Part shown: positions 1-8,991 of the stretch, one piece after another
Layout: each line of letters starts with the position of its first letter
Numbering within the stretch: position 1 is the first letter of the stretch
Origin: Oscillospiraceae bacterium
Lineage (GTDB): Bacteria > Bacillota_A > Clostridia > Oscillospirales > Ruminococcaceae
DNA: 52,619 nt
Assembly: GCA_017523995.1 (NCBI GenBank)
Contig: JAFWUX010000154.1
Span: 1-52,619, forward strand
Reading direction: 5' to 3'
Program-made: the position numbers and the translations under genes
The notes under the pieces: model-generated
The model's input: the letters and a program-made list of their open reading frames with translations, nothing else
Told to the model about the DNA's origin: nothing
The model's database searches: none

Positions 1-580
1 CATAGATATGCGTATTGACGACATTCAGTCCCATGGTATAGTTCATGGCCAGATCGCAGAGCGGACGCTCCTTCGCTGTCCAGCCGAATGCCTTTGCGAC
101 ATTCTTCGCGTTCGCTTCCAGATTGCCCTTCTTGTAGCGGACAAGCTTCGGACTGCCCGTCGAGCCGGAGGTCGTCATCAGCAGCTCCAGCTCCGGATGC
201 ACTGCATAAACCGGATGCGGCGTGCGCAGCAGCTGATAGCCCTTGCCCTGATAAACGGTCTCGCCGTCCGAAAAGAACGGCATATCCGCTTCCGGAAGCC
301 AGACAAACGCCGGCGTATAGACCTGATAAAGATTTTCCAGCAGTGCGGGGTCTGTTTTCGAGCTCAGCATGACCGGCACGGCATCCAGCTGCACCGTATT
401 CAGGTACGCAGCCAGCGCGCCGACCGTATTGTTGCAGAGAATAAACACGACCGCCCTTGCCTGCAGCACAGACGCAAGTGTCTCCCGCGCCTCTGTCAGC
501 TCCGCCGCCGTCAGCTGTGCATCCGAGGAATCCACGCCGATCAGATCTGCAGGCTTTCTGTTCTCAAGATTCAGAAACAT
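1..580 (-). CDS. AMP-dependent acyl-activating ligase (acyl-CoA/acyl-ACP synthetase), C-terminus cut by window edge
   Basis: This reading frame is open from an ATG at 578-580 to the left edge, so only the first 193 codons are visible. The protein begins MFLNLENRKPADLIG and contains LLMTTSGSTGSPKLVR, the phosphate-binding A3 motif of the ANL superfamily (acyl-CoA synthetases, NRPS adenylation domains). These enzymes adenylate a carboxylic acid and pass it to CoA or a carrier-protein thiol. An SD-like AAGGGAAG lies upstream, and the gene starts 17 nt after the SDR gene ends. An acyl carrier protein and a FabG-like reductase sit directly upstream in the same operon, so I infer that it loads the acyl group later put on an amino sugar. 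The substrate cannot be read from the sequence, and the C-terminal catalytic lysine domain is outside the window. Confidence 0.85.
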   Translation of the reverse strand, partial: MFLNLENRKPADLIGVDSSDAQLTAAELTEARETLASVLQARAVVFILCNNTVGALAAYLNTVQLDAVPVMLSSKTDPALLENLYQVYTPAFVWLPEADMPFFSDGETVYQGKGYQLLRTPHPVYAVHPELELLMTTSGSTGSPKLVRYKKGNLEANAKNVAKAFGWTAKERPLCDLAMNYTMGLNVVNTHIY

Positions 581-597
581 GCTATCTTCCCTTTTTC

Positions 598-1341
598 TCA
601 CATGATGGTGCACCCGTCAACCGGGAGCACCTGTCCGGAGATATATCCGGCATAATCGCTTGCGAGCAGCAGGCAGCCGCCGGCGATATCCGACGGGACT
701 GCAATTCTGCCCATTGCGATGTTGTTGATCCTGCCCTGCAGCTTTTCGACATCCGCCTGATCCATCATCTCGGTCTTGGTCAGGCCGGGCGCAATGGAGT
801 TGACGCGGATCTTCTTCGGCGCAAGCTCCTTTGCTGCGGTCTTGGTCAGTGCAATGACGGCACCCTTTGTCGCAGAATAGACCATCTGTCCCGGATTGCC
901 GTGCAGGCCGACCATTGAGGAAATGTTGATGATACAGCCGCCGTTCTCGTTCCGCGCCATGACGCGGCTGACCGCCTGGATCATCTCGATCGTGCCGTAC
1001 ACGTTCACTTTGAACATCAGCTCCATGTGCTCTGCATTGATCATGCCGATCAGCTCATTGAACTCCACGCCCGCATTGTTCACGAGAATGTCGATCTTTC
1101 CGAGCTCCTTCTTGATCGCCATGACATTCTGCCGCACCTGTGTGCTGTCCGTGATATCGAAATAATACGGATGCAGTCTGTCTGCCAATCCGCTCTCTGC
1201 GATCCATTCGTCGGCACTGCCCTCGCGCACATCGTTCACGACGACCTCTGCGCCCTCGGCGGCATAGAGCCGCGCGATCTCACGGCCGATGCCCCTTGCG
1301 GAGCCGGTAACGACCGCGACCTTTCCGTCCAGCAGTCCCAT
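598..1341 (-). CDS. SDR-family 3-oxoacyl-ACP reductase-like oxidoreductase (FabG-like)
   Basis: A 247-aa classical short-chain dehydrogenase. The N-terminus has the NAD(P)-binding GSARGIG motif (TGxxxGIG type), then NNAG, then the active-site YSATKGA (YxxxK) preceded by a Ser-rich ISS stretch, and the IRVNSIAPG signature, all in the usual order and at normal length. It most resembles FabG-type reductases that convert a 3-oxoacyl carrier-protein thioester to the 3-hydroxyacyl form. It starts 3 nt after the acyl carrier protein stop and is followed by the acyl-activating ligase. This suggests a small acyl-building module serving the amino-sugar pathway rather than bulk fatty acid synthesis. A sugar or polyol dehydrogenase is the main alternative. 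Confidence 0.85.
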   Translation of the reverse strand: MGLLDGKVAVVTGSARGIGREIARLYAAEGAEVVVNDVREGSADEWIAESGLADRLHPYYFDITDSTQVRQNVMAIKKELGKIDILVNNAGVEFNELIGMINAEHMELMFKVNVYGTIEMIQAVSRVMARNENGGCIINISSMVGLHGNPGQMVYSATKGAVIALTKTAAKELAPKKIRVNSIAPGLTKTEMMDQADVEKLQGRINNIAMGRIAVPSDIAGGCLLLASDYAGYISGQVLPVDGCTIM

Positions 1342-1344
1342 GGC

Positions 1345-1590
1345 TTATGCCCCGAAGTCGATGCCGTACTTTTCGAGGATCGCCTTGCCGTTGCAGTATC
1401 CGCCGAAATGCAGGATGTCGTCAGTCTCAAACATGACGTCAAAGCCGTTCTCCAGCTCGTCGATCAGCGTCAGATGCAGCAGGGAATCCCACTTGTCCAC
1501 TGCGGCAAAGGTAAATTCCTCGTTCAGCGCACTTTCATCAATGTCAAACAGTCTGGTGAAGATCTCGTTATACTTTTCAAGATTTGCCAT
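1345..1590 (-). CDS. acyl carrier protein
   Basis: An 81-aa acidic protein. The motif WDSLLHLTLIDELE matches the phosphopantetheine attachment site of carrier proteins (DSL; the Ser carries the prosthetic arm). I chose the ATG at 1590 (MANLEKYNE) over an upstream ATG at 1611 because AAGGAG lies 8 nt before it, and the upstream ATG overlaps the end of the aminotransferase gene. It probably carries the acyl group made by the neighbouring ligase and reductase. Its position directly after FdtB-like and before SDR and ligase genes argues for a dedicated carrier for sugar acylation. It is not the housekeeping AcpP, since no fatty acid genes adjoin it. Confidence 0.85.
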   Translation of the reverse strand: MANLEKYNEIFTRLFDIDESALNEEFTFAAVDKWDSLLHLTLIDELENGFDVMFETDDILHFGGYCNGKAILEKYGIDFGA

Positions 1591-1607
1591 GTTAAATCTC
1601 CTTTTCC

Positions 1608-2702
1608 TCAAAACTTGTTGATGCAGTCGATTACATATTCGATCTGCGCTTCCGTCATGCCGTAATACATCGGCAAACTGAGTTCCGTCGCACTGATCTC
1701 CTCGGCAACCGGCAGAGCCCCCTGCGGAATACCAAGTTCTTTATAGCATTCCTGTAAGTGCATCGGAATCGGGTAATGCTTGTTTGTGGAAATGTCTTTC
1801 TCGGCAAGGTATGCAGCAAGCTCGTCTCTCTTTTTCGTCCGGATGCCAAAGATATGCCAGACAGGCAGTGCATAATCCGGAACATACGGCAGTGTGATCT
1901 CCGGATTCGTGATACCGTCCAGATAGCATTTTGCAATCCGGCGTCTTTCTGCATTCATCCGGCTGAGATGCGGCAGCTTTGCTGCGAGGAATGCAGCCTG
2001 CATCTCATCCAGACGGGAATTGTTGCCCTGATAGATATGATGATATTTGTAATCCGAGCCGTAATTGCCCAATGCCCGGATCTGATCAGCAATTTCCTTT
2101 CTGTTCGTGATCGCGGCACCCGCATCGCCGAGCGCACCGAGATTCTTGCCGGGATAGAAGCTGAATCCCGCCGCATCGCCGAAACTGCCAATCACCTTGC
2201 CCTTATACTCCGCACCGTGTGCCTGTGCACAGTCCTCGACCACATACAGTCCGTATTTCCGTGCAATCTCCATGATCTGATCCATGTCGCACGGCTGCCC
2301 GTAAAGGTGCACCGGCATAATTGCCTTTGTCCGTTTCGTAAGCTTTTCTTCGATCTTCGCCGGATCCAGATTGAAGGTGCGGATATCCGGCTCAACAAAA
2401 ACCGGCTTTGCACCGACATAGGTCACAGCAAGTGCGGTTGCGATGTATGTATCGGACGGAACAATCACCTCGTCGCCGCTGCCGACGCCGAGTGCCTTCA
2501 GTGCAAGCATCAGAGCGTCCAGCCCGTTGCCCACACCGACACAGTAGTCTGCATGACAGAATTCAGCAAATGCCTTCTCAAAGGCTTCATCCTCTTTCCC
2601 CTCGATATACCAGCTTGCGCTGTATACCCGCTCAAATGCAGATCTGAGATCGGCATCCAGTTCCTTCTCCATTGGCTTAAAGCTTACAAACGGTACCTTC
2701 AT
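1608..2702 (-). CDS. fdtB: PLP-dependent sugar aminotransferase, FdtB-like (DegT/DnrJ/EryC1/StrS family)
   Basis: 364 aa. Family hallmarks run in order: a [20 protein letters not shown] cofactor-binding segment, the [10 protein letters not shown] strand, [10 protein letters not shown] (Asp contacting the pyridine nitrogen), and [15 protein letters not shown] with the Schiff-base lysine. With the FdtA-like isomerase immediately upstream, the likely reaction is transamination of a dTDP-3-keto-6-deoxyhexose to the 3-amino sugar. The gene overlaps fdtA by 4 nt, which implies translational coupling. Sugar configuration (Fuc3N or Qui3N) cannot be told from sequence. Confidence 0.88.
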   Translation of the reverse strand: MKVPFVSFKPMEKELDADLRSAFERVYSASWYIEGKEDEAFEKAFAEFCHADYCVGVGNGLDALMLALKALGVGSGDEVIVPSDTYIATALAVTYVGAKPVFVEPDIRTFNLDPAKIEEKLTKRTKAIMPVHLYGQPCDMDQIMEIARKYGLYVVEDCAQAHGAEYKGKVIGSFGDAAGFSFYPGKNLGALGDAGAAITNRKEIADQIRALGNYGSDYKYHHIYQGNNSRLDEMQAAFLAAKLPHLSRMNAERRRIAKCYLDGITNPEITLPYVPDYALPVWHIFGIRTKKRDELAAYLAEKDISTNKHYPIPMHLQECYKELGIPQGALPVAEEISATELSLPMYYGMTEAQIEYVIDCINKF

Positions 2703-3115
2703 CCGGCATTCTCCTTCTTATTCTTCACAAACTCAATGAATTCATCATAATCCCTGATGTAATCGCTCTCGTCATACAGCTCAGATGCAAGCACAAGCAA
2801 CACTGCGTCCGGCGAGAAATCAAACATTTCTCTCCACATATCGTTGGATACATACAGTCCCTCATACGGTTTTTCCAGCGGGACAATTTTCTTCTCAAAT
2901 CCGTTATCCAGCCGGATCTTGCAGGATCCGTGGATACAGATCAGGATCTGCTCCAGCTGTTTGTGTGCATGGTATCCTCTCGTCACGCCCTCGGCTGTAT
3001 CGTACATATAATACACGCGCTTGATCTTGAACGGAATATCCTTGAATTCTTCCAGCGCCACCAGCTGACCGCGCGCATCACCGTGCGGCTGAAACACATA
3101 TTTTATGACCTGCAT
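2699..3115 (-). CDS. fdtA: dTDP-4-oxo-6-deoxyglucose 3,4-ketoisomerase, FdtA/WxcM-like
   Basis: 138-aa single-domain cupin. [12 protein letters not shown] at the start, the VTRGYHAHK metal/catalytic His motif and [20 protein letters not shown] are typical of FdtA and the isomerase domain of WxcM. The family moves the keto group of dTDP-4-keto-6-deoxyglucose from C4 to C3, giving the substrate for an FdtB-type transaminase, which is the next gene. An SD-like AAAGGGG precedes the ATG. No FdtC-type sugar acyltransferase is fused or adjacent, although a hexapeptide acyltransferase lies at 4884-5510. Confidence 0.88.
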   Translation of the reverse strand: MQVIKYVFQPHGDARGQLVALEEFKDIPFKIKRVYYMYDTAEGVTRGYHAHKQLEQILICIHGSCKIRLDNGFEKKIVPLEKPYEGLYVSNDMWREMFDFSPDAVLLVLASELYDESDYIRDYDEFIEFVKNKKENAG

Positions 3116-3189
3116 GTCTCATTACCCCTTTATTTCGTTCACAAACGTCTCATCGTATGCAGTATCGGCATAGCATTTGCCAAGCTTTT

Positions 3190-3310
3190 CAAGAATTCTG
3201 CCCACTCCTACTCAGAGCTCTTGACTTAGTTTCTAAGAATGTACCATCCGGAACGCAGCATCTCAACGGCCTTCTGTTCGTACTCCGCAGCATTCGTACT
3301 GTCTTCCCAG
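3190..3310 (-). pseudogene. fragment of a DegT-family sugar aminotransferase N-terminus
   Basis: In one minus-strand frame the 250-bp gap between fdtA and the glycosyltransferase reads AVEMLRSGWYILRN, stop, VKSSE, stop, EWAEF. This resembles the N-terminus of sugar aminotransferases (xxLxSGWYILGxEVxxFExEFAxF), interrupted by two stop codons. It is a short remnant without catalytic residues. A different ORF-like stretch (ILEKLGKCYADTAYDETF) follows up to the fdtA start and may be the tail of another lost gene. The resemblance comes from motif memory, not a search. Confidence 0.45.
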
Positions 3311-3365
3311 ATTGTTCGGCATAAGAAATACAACATCTCTCCTTGCTTTCCGAGCCGGTGCAGGC

Positions 3366-4823
3366 TCATTTCTTCTTCAGTATCCGTCTCATCACCTTTT
3401 GAGCGAACATAAGCGGGAAATAACGGATCAACTTACGGTTCTCACTGTTTGCAATCGCATTGTCGATATACTTTCTATCAAACGCATACAGATATTCTTC
3501 GTGCTGGGCAGTCACATCAATCTGCTTGAAATGGATCTCATACCCAGTCTTCTGCTGCGCAAGAACATTCTGAAGCTCCTCGGCAAACCGTTCCTCTGAG
3601 ATAACGAGATCCTTGACACGCTCACTCTGCTGCCTCAGATAGGCTTCATCTGTCAGAAGTCTGTCCGCTTCTGCAAGCAGATCATTTTCAGTCGTGAACA
3701 GCGTAACGGCATCCTCGCTGTCAAACAGCAGACCTTCCGCTCTTCCCCCGTGATTGATTGTCAGCGGAATCTTCCCTGCAGTCGCCGCATACTGCGTCAT
3801 CAGACCGCCGATAATCGGATAGGAGTTGACATAAAACAGACATCGCCCCATGATCTGATAGAAGTCCGGCCGTTCCGCAATGTGGAATACTCTGCCCGAA
3901 AACTGTCCGGCCAGTATTTTCATCTGCGAATCATCGCCTCCTCCTGCATACAGGAACAGCAGCTCCGGATCCGTTGTCAGCATGTGCGCGATCATCTTGT
4001 AGTAGATGTTGCCCTCACCAAGCGTTTTATATAAACTTCCGCCGGTAAAGATAAAACGTTTGCTTTCATCAAAAGGTAGCCCCTGAAAAGGAATCTTGCT
4101 GTCCGTATACGGATAATATGGGAGCATGAGATGCTTCTCAGGCGCAATACCGCGATAATCCCTTGATATTGACGCTCCGAAATCACGGAACTCTATAATA
4201 TAATCAAAGGCGTTGATACCGCTCCAGAAAGCATGATCCGTCAGATTTACTTTATAGCGAATCGTATTTTTGAACAGTGAAAACACAGCAATGCCGCTGA
4301 TATCCCATGGCTGATTGTATTCAAAGGCATGTTTGACCTGATATTTTTCAAAAAGGCGAATCAACTGCTCCGACGTTGAAAGATAGCCTTTGCTGCGGTC
4401 AATGTATTCGACTGTTGTATTCCCTGTACGCAGAATTGCAGATATGATAGGCTGCTTTCCTTCAGCTTCCCGGTTAGTTATATATACTAAATGTCGGCCA
4501 GTATTAACCAATGCTTTCAGATAAATATTCGCTAAGCCTCTGCTGTCCAGGCCGAAGGAATCATAAAACAGAATCGTATTATCATGAAGTGCTGCAGTTA
4601 ACTCCGGATGATATATGCTTTTCAGTGTATCAGAATTCCTTAGGATGAACTCCTCGGTATAATCATCCTTGTACTTCTGATTGATATAATAATATAGACG
4701 GCTCAGCGCATTGATCGCCTGCATCGCAGTCTCTGTATCTTTTTTTTCTGTCGCATCAAAGATTATTTTTTTCAGTTTCGATTCAGCTTTCTCATATTCA
4801 GCCGAAAGTCTCTGATCGAGCAT
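3366..4823 (-). CDS. GT-B fold glycosyltransferase (family 4-like)
   Basis: 485 aa with a Lys/Glu-rich N-terminal helical region (about 1-60), an N-terminal domain opening with ILFYDSFGLDSRGLANIYLK, and a C-terminal donor-binding-like half with FTGGSLYKTLGEGN and a late E-rich segment (GGRAEGLLFDSEDAVTLF) typical of GT4-like enzymes. There is no membrane segment; the extreme C-terminus is basic (VMRRILKKK), consistent with peripheral membrane binding. AAAGGTG precedes the ATG. It likely adds one sugar to the growing lipid-linked repeat unit. Donor and acceptor are unknown. Confidence 0.7.
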   Translation of the reverse strand: MLDQRLSAEYEKAESKLKKIIFDATEKKDTETAMQAINALSRLYYYINQKYKDDYTEEFILRNSDTLKSIYHPELTAALHDNTILFYDSFGLDSRGLANIYLKALVNTGRHLVYITNREAEGKQPIISAILRTGNTTVEYIDRSKGYLSTSEQLIRLFEKYQVKHAFEYNQPWDISGIAVFSLFKNTIRYKVNLTDHAFWSGINAFDYIIEFRDFGASISRDYRGIAPEKHLMLPYYPYTDSKIPFQGLPFDESKRFIFTGGSLYKTLGEGNIYYKMIAHMLTTDPELLFLYAGGGDDSQMKILAGQFSGRVFHIAERPDFYQIMGRCLFYVNSYPIIGGLMTQYAATAGKIPLTINHGGRAEGLLFDSEDAVTLFTTENDLLAEADRLLTDEAYLRQQSERVKDLVISEERFAEELQNVLAQQKTGYEIHFKQIDVTAQHEEYLYAFDRKYIDNAIANSENRKLIRYFPLMFAQKVMRRILKKK

Positions 4824-4883
4824 TTTTCCACACCTTTATCAATTAAATTTCATACAACGCCGCTGCATGCGTAATCCGTTCTT

Positions 4884-5510
4884 TTATTTCATCAGACTGC
4901 CGTATTTTTCCTGAATCATACTACATGTTACCTGATCCTCACTTAGATCTGTATACAACAGCTCGATGTTCTCTTTGCAAAACTGATGATCTATCCTAGA
5001 ATAATCGATCCGCTGCAGCATTGCCCGTTTTTCCTCATCGAACCGATAACCGATAACCTTAGCAGGAACGCCCGCAACAATCGCATACGCCGGCACATCC
5101 TTTGTCACAACAGAACCCGCACCAATAATAGCGCCCTGACCAATGCTGACACCTGAAAGAATCATGGCACGCATGCCAATCCACACATCATCCCCCACCG
5201 TGATATCGCCTTTTGAAAGTGCCTCTTTCGGTTCCTTCATGATCTTCACCCTGAACGGATAAGTAGACAGCATATGTGTCGGATGATCGGATGAAAGAAT
5301 AAATACCACCTGCGGTGCGATGGAACAGTAGCTTCCAATTGACAGTCTGCTCTTCTCTCCGTCTGTCAGCACATACAATGCACCGTATGTATTATTACCG
5401 ACAGTTACTTGATCAAAATCAAAAGGTCGGAATGCAGAAGTAAAATTGTGCGGATTCCGTTTTCTCCACTTTCTGCGAACCAGAAACAAATGTAATAAAG
5501 ACTTTATCAT
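4884..5510 (-). CDS. hexapeptide-repeat O/N-acetyltransferase (CatB/Vat-like, left-handed beta helix)
   Basis: 208 aa. The core shows hexapeptide repeats (ITVGDDVWIGMRAMILSGVSIGQGAIIGAGSVVTKDVPAYAIVAGVP, residues about 100-150) and the conserved SSDHPTHMLSTYPF loop seen in xenobiotic/CatB-related acetyltransferases, with the His expected as catalytic base. Such enzymes in glycan loci O-acetylate sugars or N-acylate amino sugars. It could be the acyltransferase that completes the FdtA/FdtB amino sugar, but fold and context cannot separate O- from N-transfer. SD AGAGG precedes the ATG. Confidence 0.85.
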   Translation of the reverse strand: MIKSLLHLFLVRRKWRKRNPHNFTSAFRPFDFDQVTVGNNTYGALYVLTDGEKSRLSIGSYCSIAPQVVFILSSDHPTHMLSTYPFRVKIMKEPKEALSKGDITVGDDVWIGMRAMILSGVSIGQGAIIGAGSVVTKDVPAYAIVAGVPAKVIGYRFDEEKRAMLQRIDYSRIDHQFCKENIELLYTDLSEDQVTCSMIQEKYGSLMK

Positions 5511-5592
5511 TCCGTACCTCTTTCTTCAGCAAAATAACATTACAAGCTTATAAGGCTTTCTGTATGTTGAAGATCATCAGGCATTCGCCAAC

Positions 5593-6648
5593 TCACTGCT
5601 CCTTTACAACATCCGCAATCATTCTGCGGAACATTTCAGCAAGGCTGATTTCGGTATTCCAACCAAGTGCGCGAAGTTTAGAGACATCCAGCATCATATA
5701 CAAGACGGAAGCATATCCCATTTTCTCAACGTCCGCAAGCTCGACGGAGACCTTGATTTTACCGCCTGAAACCTCATCCGCAACCAGCTTTGCCATTTCC
5801 ATGATAGAGCAATATGTTGCAGGATTCGCCGCATTGTAATACGTCTTCTTCCTGCCTTTCAGCAAAACAGTCAAAATTGCCGTCACGCTGTCCGCAGTAT
5901 AGAGGTAACAGCGTTCTGTCTCACCCCTGGTTTTCAGCACAATATCATTTTCTTTCACGACGGCACGCATAAACTCAGCGAATACTCTGCCGTCATCAAA
6001 CGAAACACCCGGTCCAAAGGTTTGCGTCAGCCGGATGCACATTGTCGGCACATCATATTCATCCGCATAGGACGCACAAAGCGATTCACAAATCTGCTTG
6101 CTGAGCGGATAGCTGTTCCGAACATTTGCCGTATCAAAGCCGGCTGTCTCATGCTCCTGCACGCTATGTCCCTTTTCGGGATGACCGTAAACCTCCATAC
6201 TGGAAAGATATACAAATCCGCTGACCCGCTTGCTCCGTGCAAGTTCCAGCATATTTCTTGTGCCATCCACAGCAATTCCTATAGTTTCGACCGGATGCTC
6301 AATGAAAAACCTACTTGCAGTTGCACTTGCAGCATGAATGATATAGTCAATTTCACCGCGAATCTCCGGCAGTGCAGTGACGTCGCCTTTCACAAATGTC
6401 AGCGCAGTATCCTCTGTTTCATCCTGAAAGACCTCCGCAGCCTTTTCCAAGCTGCGAACCAGCGCAATGATACGGACATTCAGGTGTTTCTCCTGATTCG
6501 CATACAACACAGATTTTATCAGATTCAGTCCGATCAAACCAGTTCCACCTGTCACAAAAATGGTTTTTTCGCGCAACTTTTCCCATGGAATAAAAGCAGA
6601 CGACGAAACATAGGCTAAGTCACGCTTCATAATGATACTGTTCTTCAT
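5593..6648 (-). CDS. NAD-dependent epimerase/dehydratase (extended SDR)
   Basis: 351 aa. The Rossmann motif FVTGGTGLIGLNLIK lies near residue 31. DYIIHAAS and YLSSMEVYGHPE follow, then the YPLSK (YxxxK) active site with RLTQTFGPG downstream, all standard for nucleotide-sugar epimerases/dehydratases. AGGAG lies 7 nt before the ATG at 6648. It sits 11 nt after the IspD/TarI-like gene, a pairing seen in LicD-type loci where a cytidylyltransferase and a reductase or SDR supply a CDP-linked precursor. The exact substrate is not assignable. Confidence 0.82.
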   Translation of the reverse strand: MKNSIIMKRDLAYVSSSAFIPWEKLREKTIFVTGGTGLIGLNLIKSVLYANQEKHLNVRIIALVRSLEKAAEVFQDETEDTALTFVKGDVTALPEIRGEIDYIIHAASATASRFFIEHPVETIGIAVDGTRNMLELARSKRVSGFVYLSSMEVYGHPEKGHSVQEHETAGFDTANVRNSYPLSKQICESLCASYADEYDVPTMCIRLTQTFGPGVSFDDGRVFAEFMRAVVKENDIVLKTRGETERCYLYTADSVTAILTVLLKGRKKTYYNAANPATYCSIMEMAKLVADEVSGGKIKVSVELADVEKMGYASVLYMMLDVSKLRALGWNTEISLAEMFRRMIADVVKEQ

Positions 6649-6659
6649 ATCGTCTCCTA

Positions 6660-7385
6660 TTAAGTCAAATATATTTGTTCGTTTTCCTTTGCTTCCAATA
6701 CTGCCCGCATCGTAAAGAAATCATCCGGCGTGGTAATCTTAATATTATCATACGGACCATCAATCATGAACAGCTCATGTCCATAGGATTTCATCAATGT
6801 ACAGGAGTCAATTGCATTTGTTTCTCCTTTGCTGATTGCATCATTCTGCACAGAAAGAATATCATCCAACCAGAAACTCTGAGGAGCTTTTGCCACTCTC
6901 GAATACGCTCTCGGCGGAACCTCGCAGACCTTGCTGGTATCATCAATTACGACAATGGTCTCCTTCACAATACCAGCCGTAATGCAGCATCCATTTTGCT
7001 TGACACACGCAATATTGCGAGAAAGCAACTCTGAGTTGATGAGCGGACGGACGCCGTCATGAATCAGCACAATTGCCTCTTCATCACCAGCGACTTCTTT
7101 TGCCGCAGTTAGTCCGTTATAAATGGACAGCTGACCAGTTTCCCCCCCAGGGACAATCTTCCGCACTTTCCGAATATTATATTTTTTTAGCAATTCAGCT
7201 GTGTAAGGAATCCAATCCTTCACTACAGCAATCACAATATCATCAATTTCATCATTGTTCTCAAAATGCTCAAGCGTGTGAATCAGGATTGGCTTATTGA
7301 AAATCTCTAGGAACTGCTTCGGAAGCTCCTTGCTGTGCATACGGCTGCCAACACCACCAGCAAAAATCACACCTATGTTTCTCAT
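6660..7385 (-). CDS. IspD/TarI-family cytidylyltransferase (likely D-ribitol-5-phosphate or related)
   Basis: 241 aa. N-terminal FAGGVGSRMHSKELPKQFLE is the CTP-binding loop of the IspD/TarI/Bcs1 family; HDGVRPLI and the late ITTPDDFFTMR are also conserved. The family makes CDP-methylerythritol (IspD) or CDP-ribitol (TarI). Its place inside a polysaccharide locus with two LicD genes and a TagD-like gene favours a CDP-polyol precursor over isoprenoid synthesis. Overall length is normal. The two roles cannot be fully separated by eye. Confidence 0.82.
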   Translation of the reverse strand: MRNIGVIFAGGVGSRMHSKELPKQFLEIFNKPILIHTLEHFENNDEIDDIVIAVVKDWIPYTAELLKKYNIRKVRKIVPGGETGQLSIYNGLTAAKEVAGDEEAIVLIHDGVRPLINSELLSRNIACVKQNGCCITAGIVKETIVVIDDTSKVCEVPPRAYSRVAKAPQSFWLDDILSVQNDAISKGETNAIDSCTLMKSYGHELFMIDGPYDNIKITTPDDFFTMRAVLEAKENEQIYLT

Positions 7386-7405
7386 GCCTTTCTCCTTTTA
7401 GAAGT

Positions 7406-8326
7406 TCAGAATACTCCGAACAATATTTTCATTTTCAAAGCTACGGAATTTTCGCCGGTATACCGGCAAAGCACATCCGCATGTCGCAACAGTGCGCTCT
7501 TTTTTGTGTGGGCTGCGTCCGCCATGATTCTGACAAGGCTGTCATCTGGCAGCAAATCACCGAATTTCGCAGTAATTTCGGCAGCAAGTTCACTTCTGCC
7601 ATTTCTGGAAGATGGATCACATAGTTTATCCTTTTTCCTTTTAAGATCATCCCAAACGGTCAGTTTTGCAGAACCAACAACATTGTTCTCATGTTGACGG
7701 TATTGAATAAACGACCGCTCATCATAACAGATACCGCCCGCAACAGATGCTACAGTCGCGATCCACACATCATGAATCCGTTTGCGGAGAAGGAGCGAAG
7801 ACGGTCTGCGATTTTCATCGCTCAACAGCCTTTTGAACGAAAGTGGAAACACCATCGTACATCCAGCAAGCATATTTTTGGAAACAATCTCAGCAGGAAG
7901 CAAATGAATCGATTCATTCTGATAACGGAGTCCCATGCTATTTCCATCCTTATCGACATTCTCCTGATTGGAAGCATACAGGCAGTTTCCACTTTCCTCC
8001 AACATCGCAATTGCAACAGAAAGCTTATCTGGTAACCAAATGTCATCCTGATCGCTCAATGCATAATAATCTGCAGAATCTGGAACAGAATATACCAATT
8101 TCATAAAACTGTTTCCGACATTCAGGTTCTTTTTTCCACAGTTCAAATGAATATTCGAATTATTCCTCGTATATTCCTGTAAAAGTGCAACCGTACCATC
8201 GGAAGACATATCATCTCTGATATACAGGCTGACTTCGACATCCTTTTGCGCCAGTATACTGTCAATCTGTTCCCTCAGAAACTTCTCTCCGTTATAAGTA
8301 CTCATCAAAACCGCCACTTTTTTCAT
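7406..8326 (-). CDS. family 2 (GT-A) glycosyltransferase
   Basis: 306 aa. The N-terminus VLMSTYNGEKFLREQIDSIL with RDDMSSDGT and ALSDQDDIW (the DxD-type metal-binding region) is typical of GT2 enzymes, especially the rhamnosyltransferase-like subgroup. No membrane segments are present. AAAGGA lies about 10 nt before the ATG. It is the first gene downstream of a 665-bp region without an intact gene, so it may begin its own transcript. The donor sugar is unknown. Confidence 0.85.
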   Translation of the reverse strand: MKKVAVLMSTYNGEKFLREQIDSILAQKDVEVSLYIRDDMSSDGTVALLQEYTRNNSNIHLNCGKKNLNVGNSFMKLVYSVPDSADYYALSDQDDIWLPDKLSVAIAMLEESGNCLYASNQENVDKDGNSMGLRYQNESIHLLPAEIVSKNMLAGCTMVFPLSFKRLLSDENRRPSSLLLRKRIHDVWIATVASVAGGICYDERSFIQYRQHENNVVGSAKLTVWDDLKRKKDKLCDPSSRNGRSELAAEITAKFGDLLPDDSLVRIMADAAHTKKSALLRHADVLCRYTGENSVALKMKILFGVF

Positions 8327-8425
8327 ACAAACAATCCTTTTTCATTTCAAAAGCACGAACCACAATATAGCATTCTCAAAACGCCTTTCATTGCGATAAT
8401 ATTTGTCATTTTTTGTTTCCTTATC

Positions 8426-8620
8426 TCAGGGGCAAACGTCATCTCCACTAACCTGCACAAGGTGCTTATGTATCTCAATCACTATTCGTTCCAACTTCTT
8501 CTGTCGACGAGTAGGATTACGGCTGATTACAACGACTGCAAGTTTATTGCGCAGTAAACCTATCATAGTATTCACAGTCACCTGATAATTATGCTTGTTG
8601 TTTTCCTCCACACACTCCAT
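8426..8620 (-). pseudogene. possible C-terminal remnant of an IS transposase
   Basis: A 64-codon frame ending in a normal stop. The segment TVNTMIGLLRNKLAVVVISR, followed by NPTRRQKKLERIV, is basic and resembles the end of certain DDE transposases in Firmicutes. A stop codon lies directly before the ATG in the same frame, so nothing longer is recoverable. Assignment is from memory of family style only. Confidence 0.3.
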
Positions 8621-8676
8621 TTATCTTTGCTTCAGTTTCATTGTTGGCTTTCACAGCCATGTTCACAAGGTGATCG

Positions 8677-8715
8677 CTTTTCTGAAAATCCTACATGATA
8701 GATTTGTCAGAAAAG
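8677..8715. repeat. imperfect inverted repeat / stem-loop
   Basis: CTTTTCTGAAAATC (8677-8690) pairs with GATTTGTCAGAAAAG (8701-8715) with one bulge, across a 10-nt loop. There is no U-tract on either side, so it is not a clear terminator. It may be a leftover of a mobile element. Confidence 0.4.
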
Positions 8716-8991
8716 CCATCAAATCACAGTAATTCAAACTTATTCTTGGTCGCATCGTTTTTTCTCAATATGCTATCTCTTAAAAACGACGCCATTAAAC
8801 TACTTTAGGAACAGCGTATGACCGAACTTGCTTGATGGCCCCGCTTAAAGCCTGCTATAGCATACTTCTTCTTTTACGAAAGTAATTAAGAATGGAATCG
8901 TCTTTTATTATTTAGGAGAGTTGTAAGTAATGGCACTGAACAATTTAGAGTATACTTGTTACAAAGTTGTAAGCAGTGGTTATAGAAAGCA

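Larger units (their letters stand above)
8327..8991. other. 665-bp gap without an intact gene
   Basis: The stretch between the GT2 gene and the first LicD gene is AT-rich. It contains only a short reading frame resembling a transposase C-terminus (8426-8620, minus) and an imperfect stem-loop (8677-8715). The rest, 8716-8991, shows nothing recognisable. It may be the footprint of a decayed insertion sequence. Confidence 0.5.

Noticed and set aside
1236..1442. Alternative minus-strand frames within the SDR/ACP region
   Set aside because: They overlap two motif-supported genes and have Arg/Ser/Pro-rich shadow composition.
1758..2750. 330-codon plus-strand frame opposite fdtB
   Set aside because: Antisense of an intact aminotransferase; no motif or SD.
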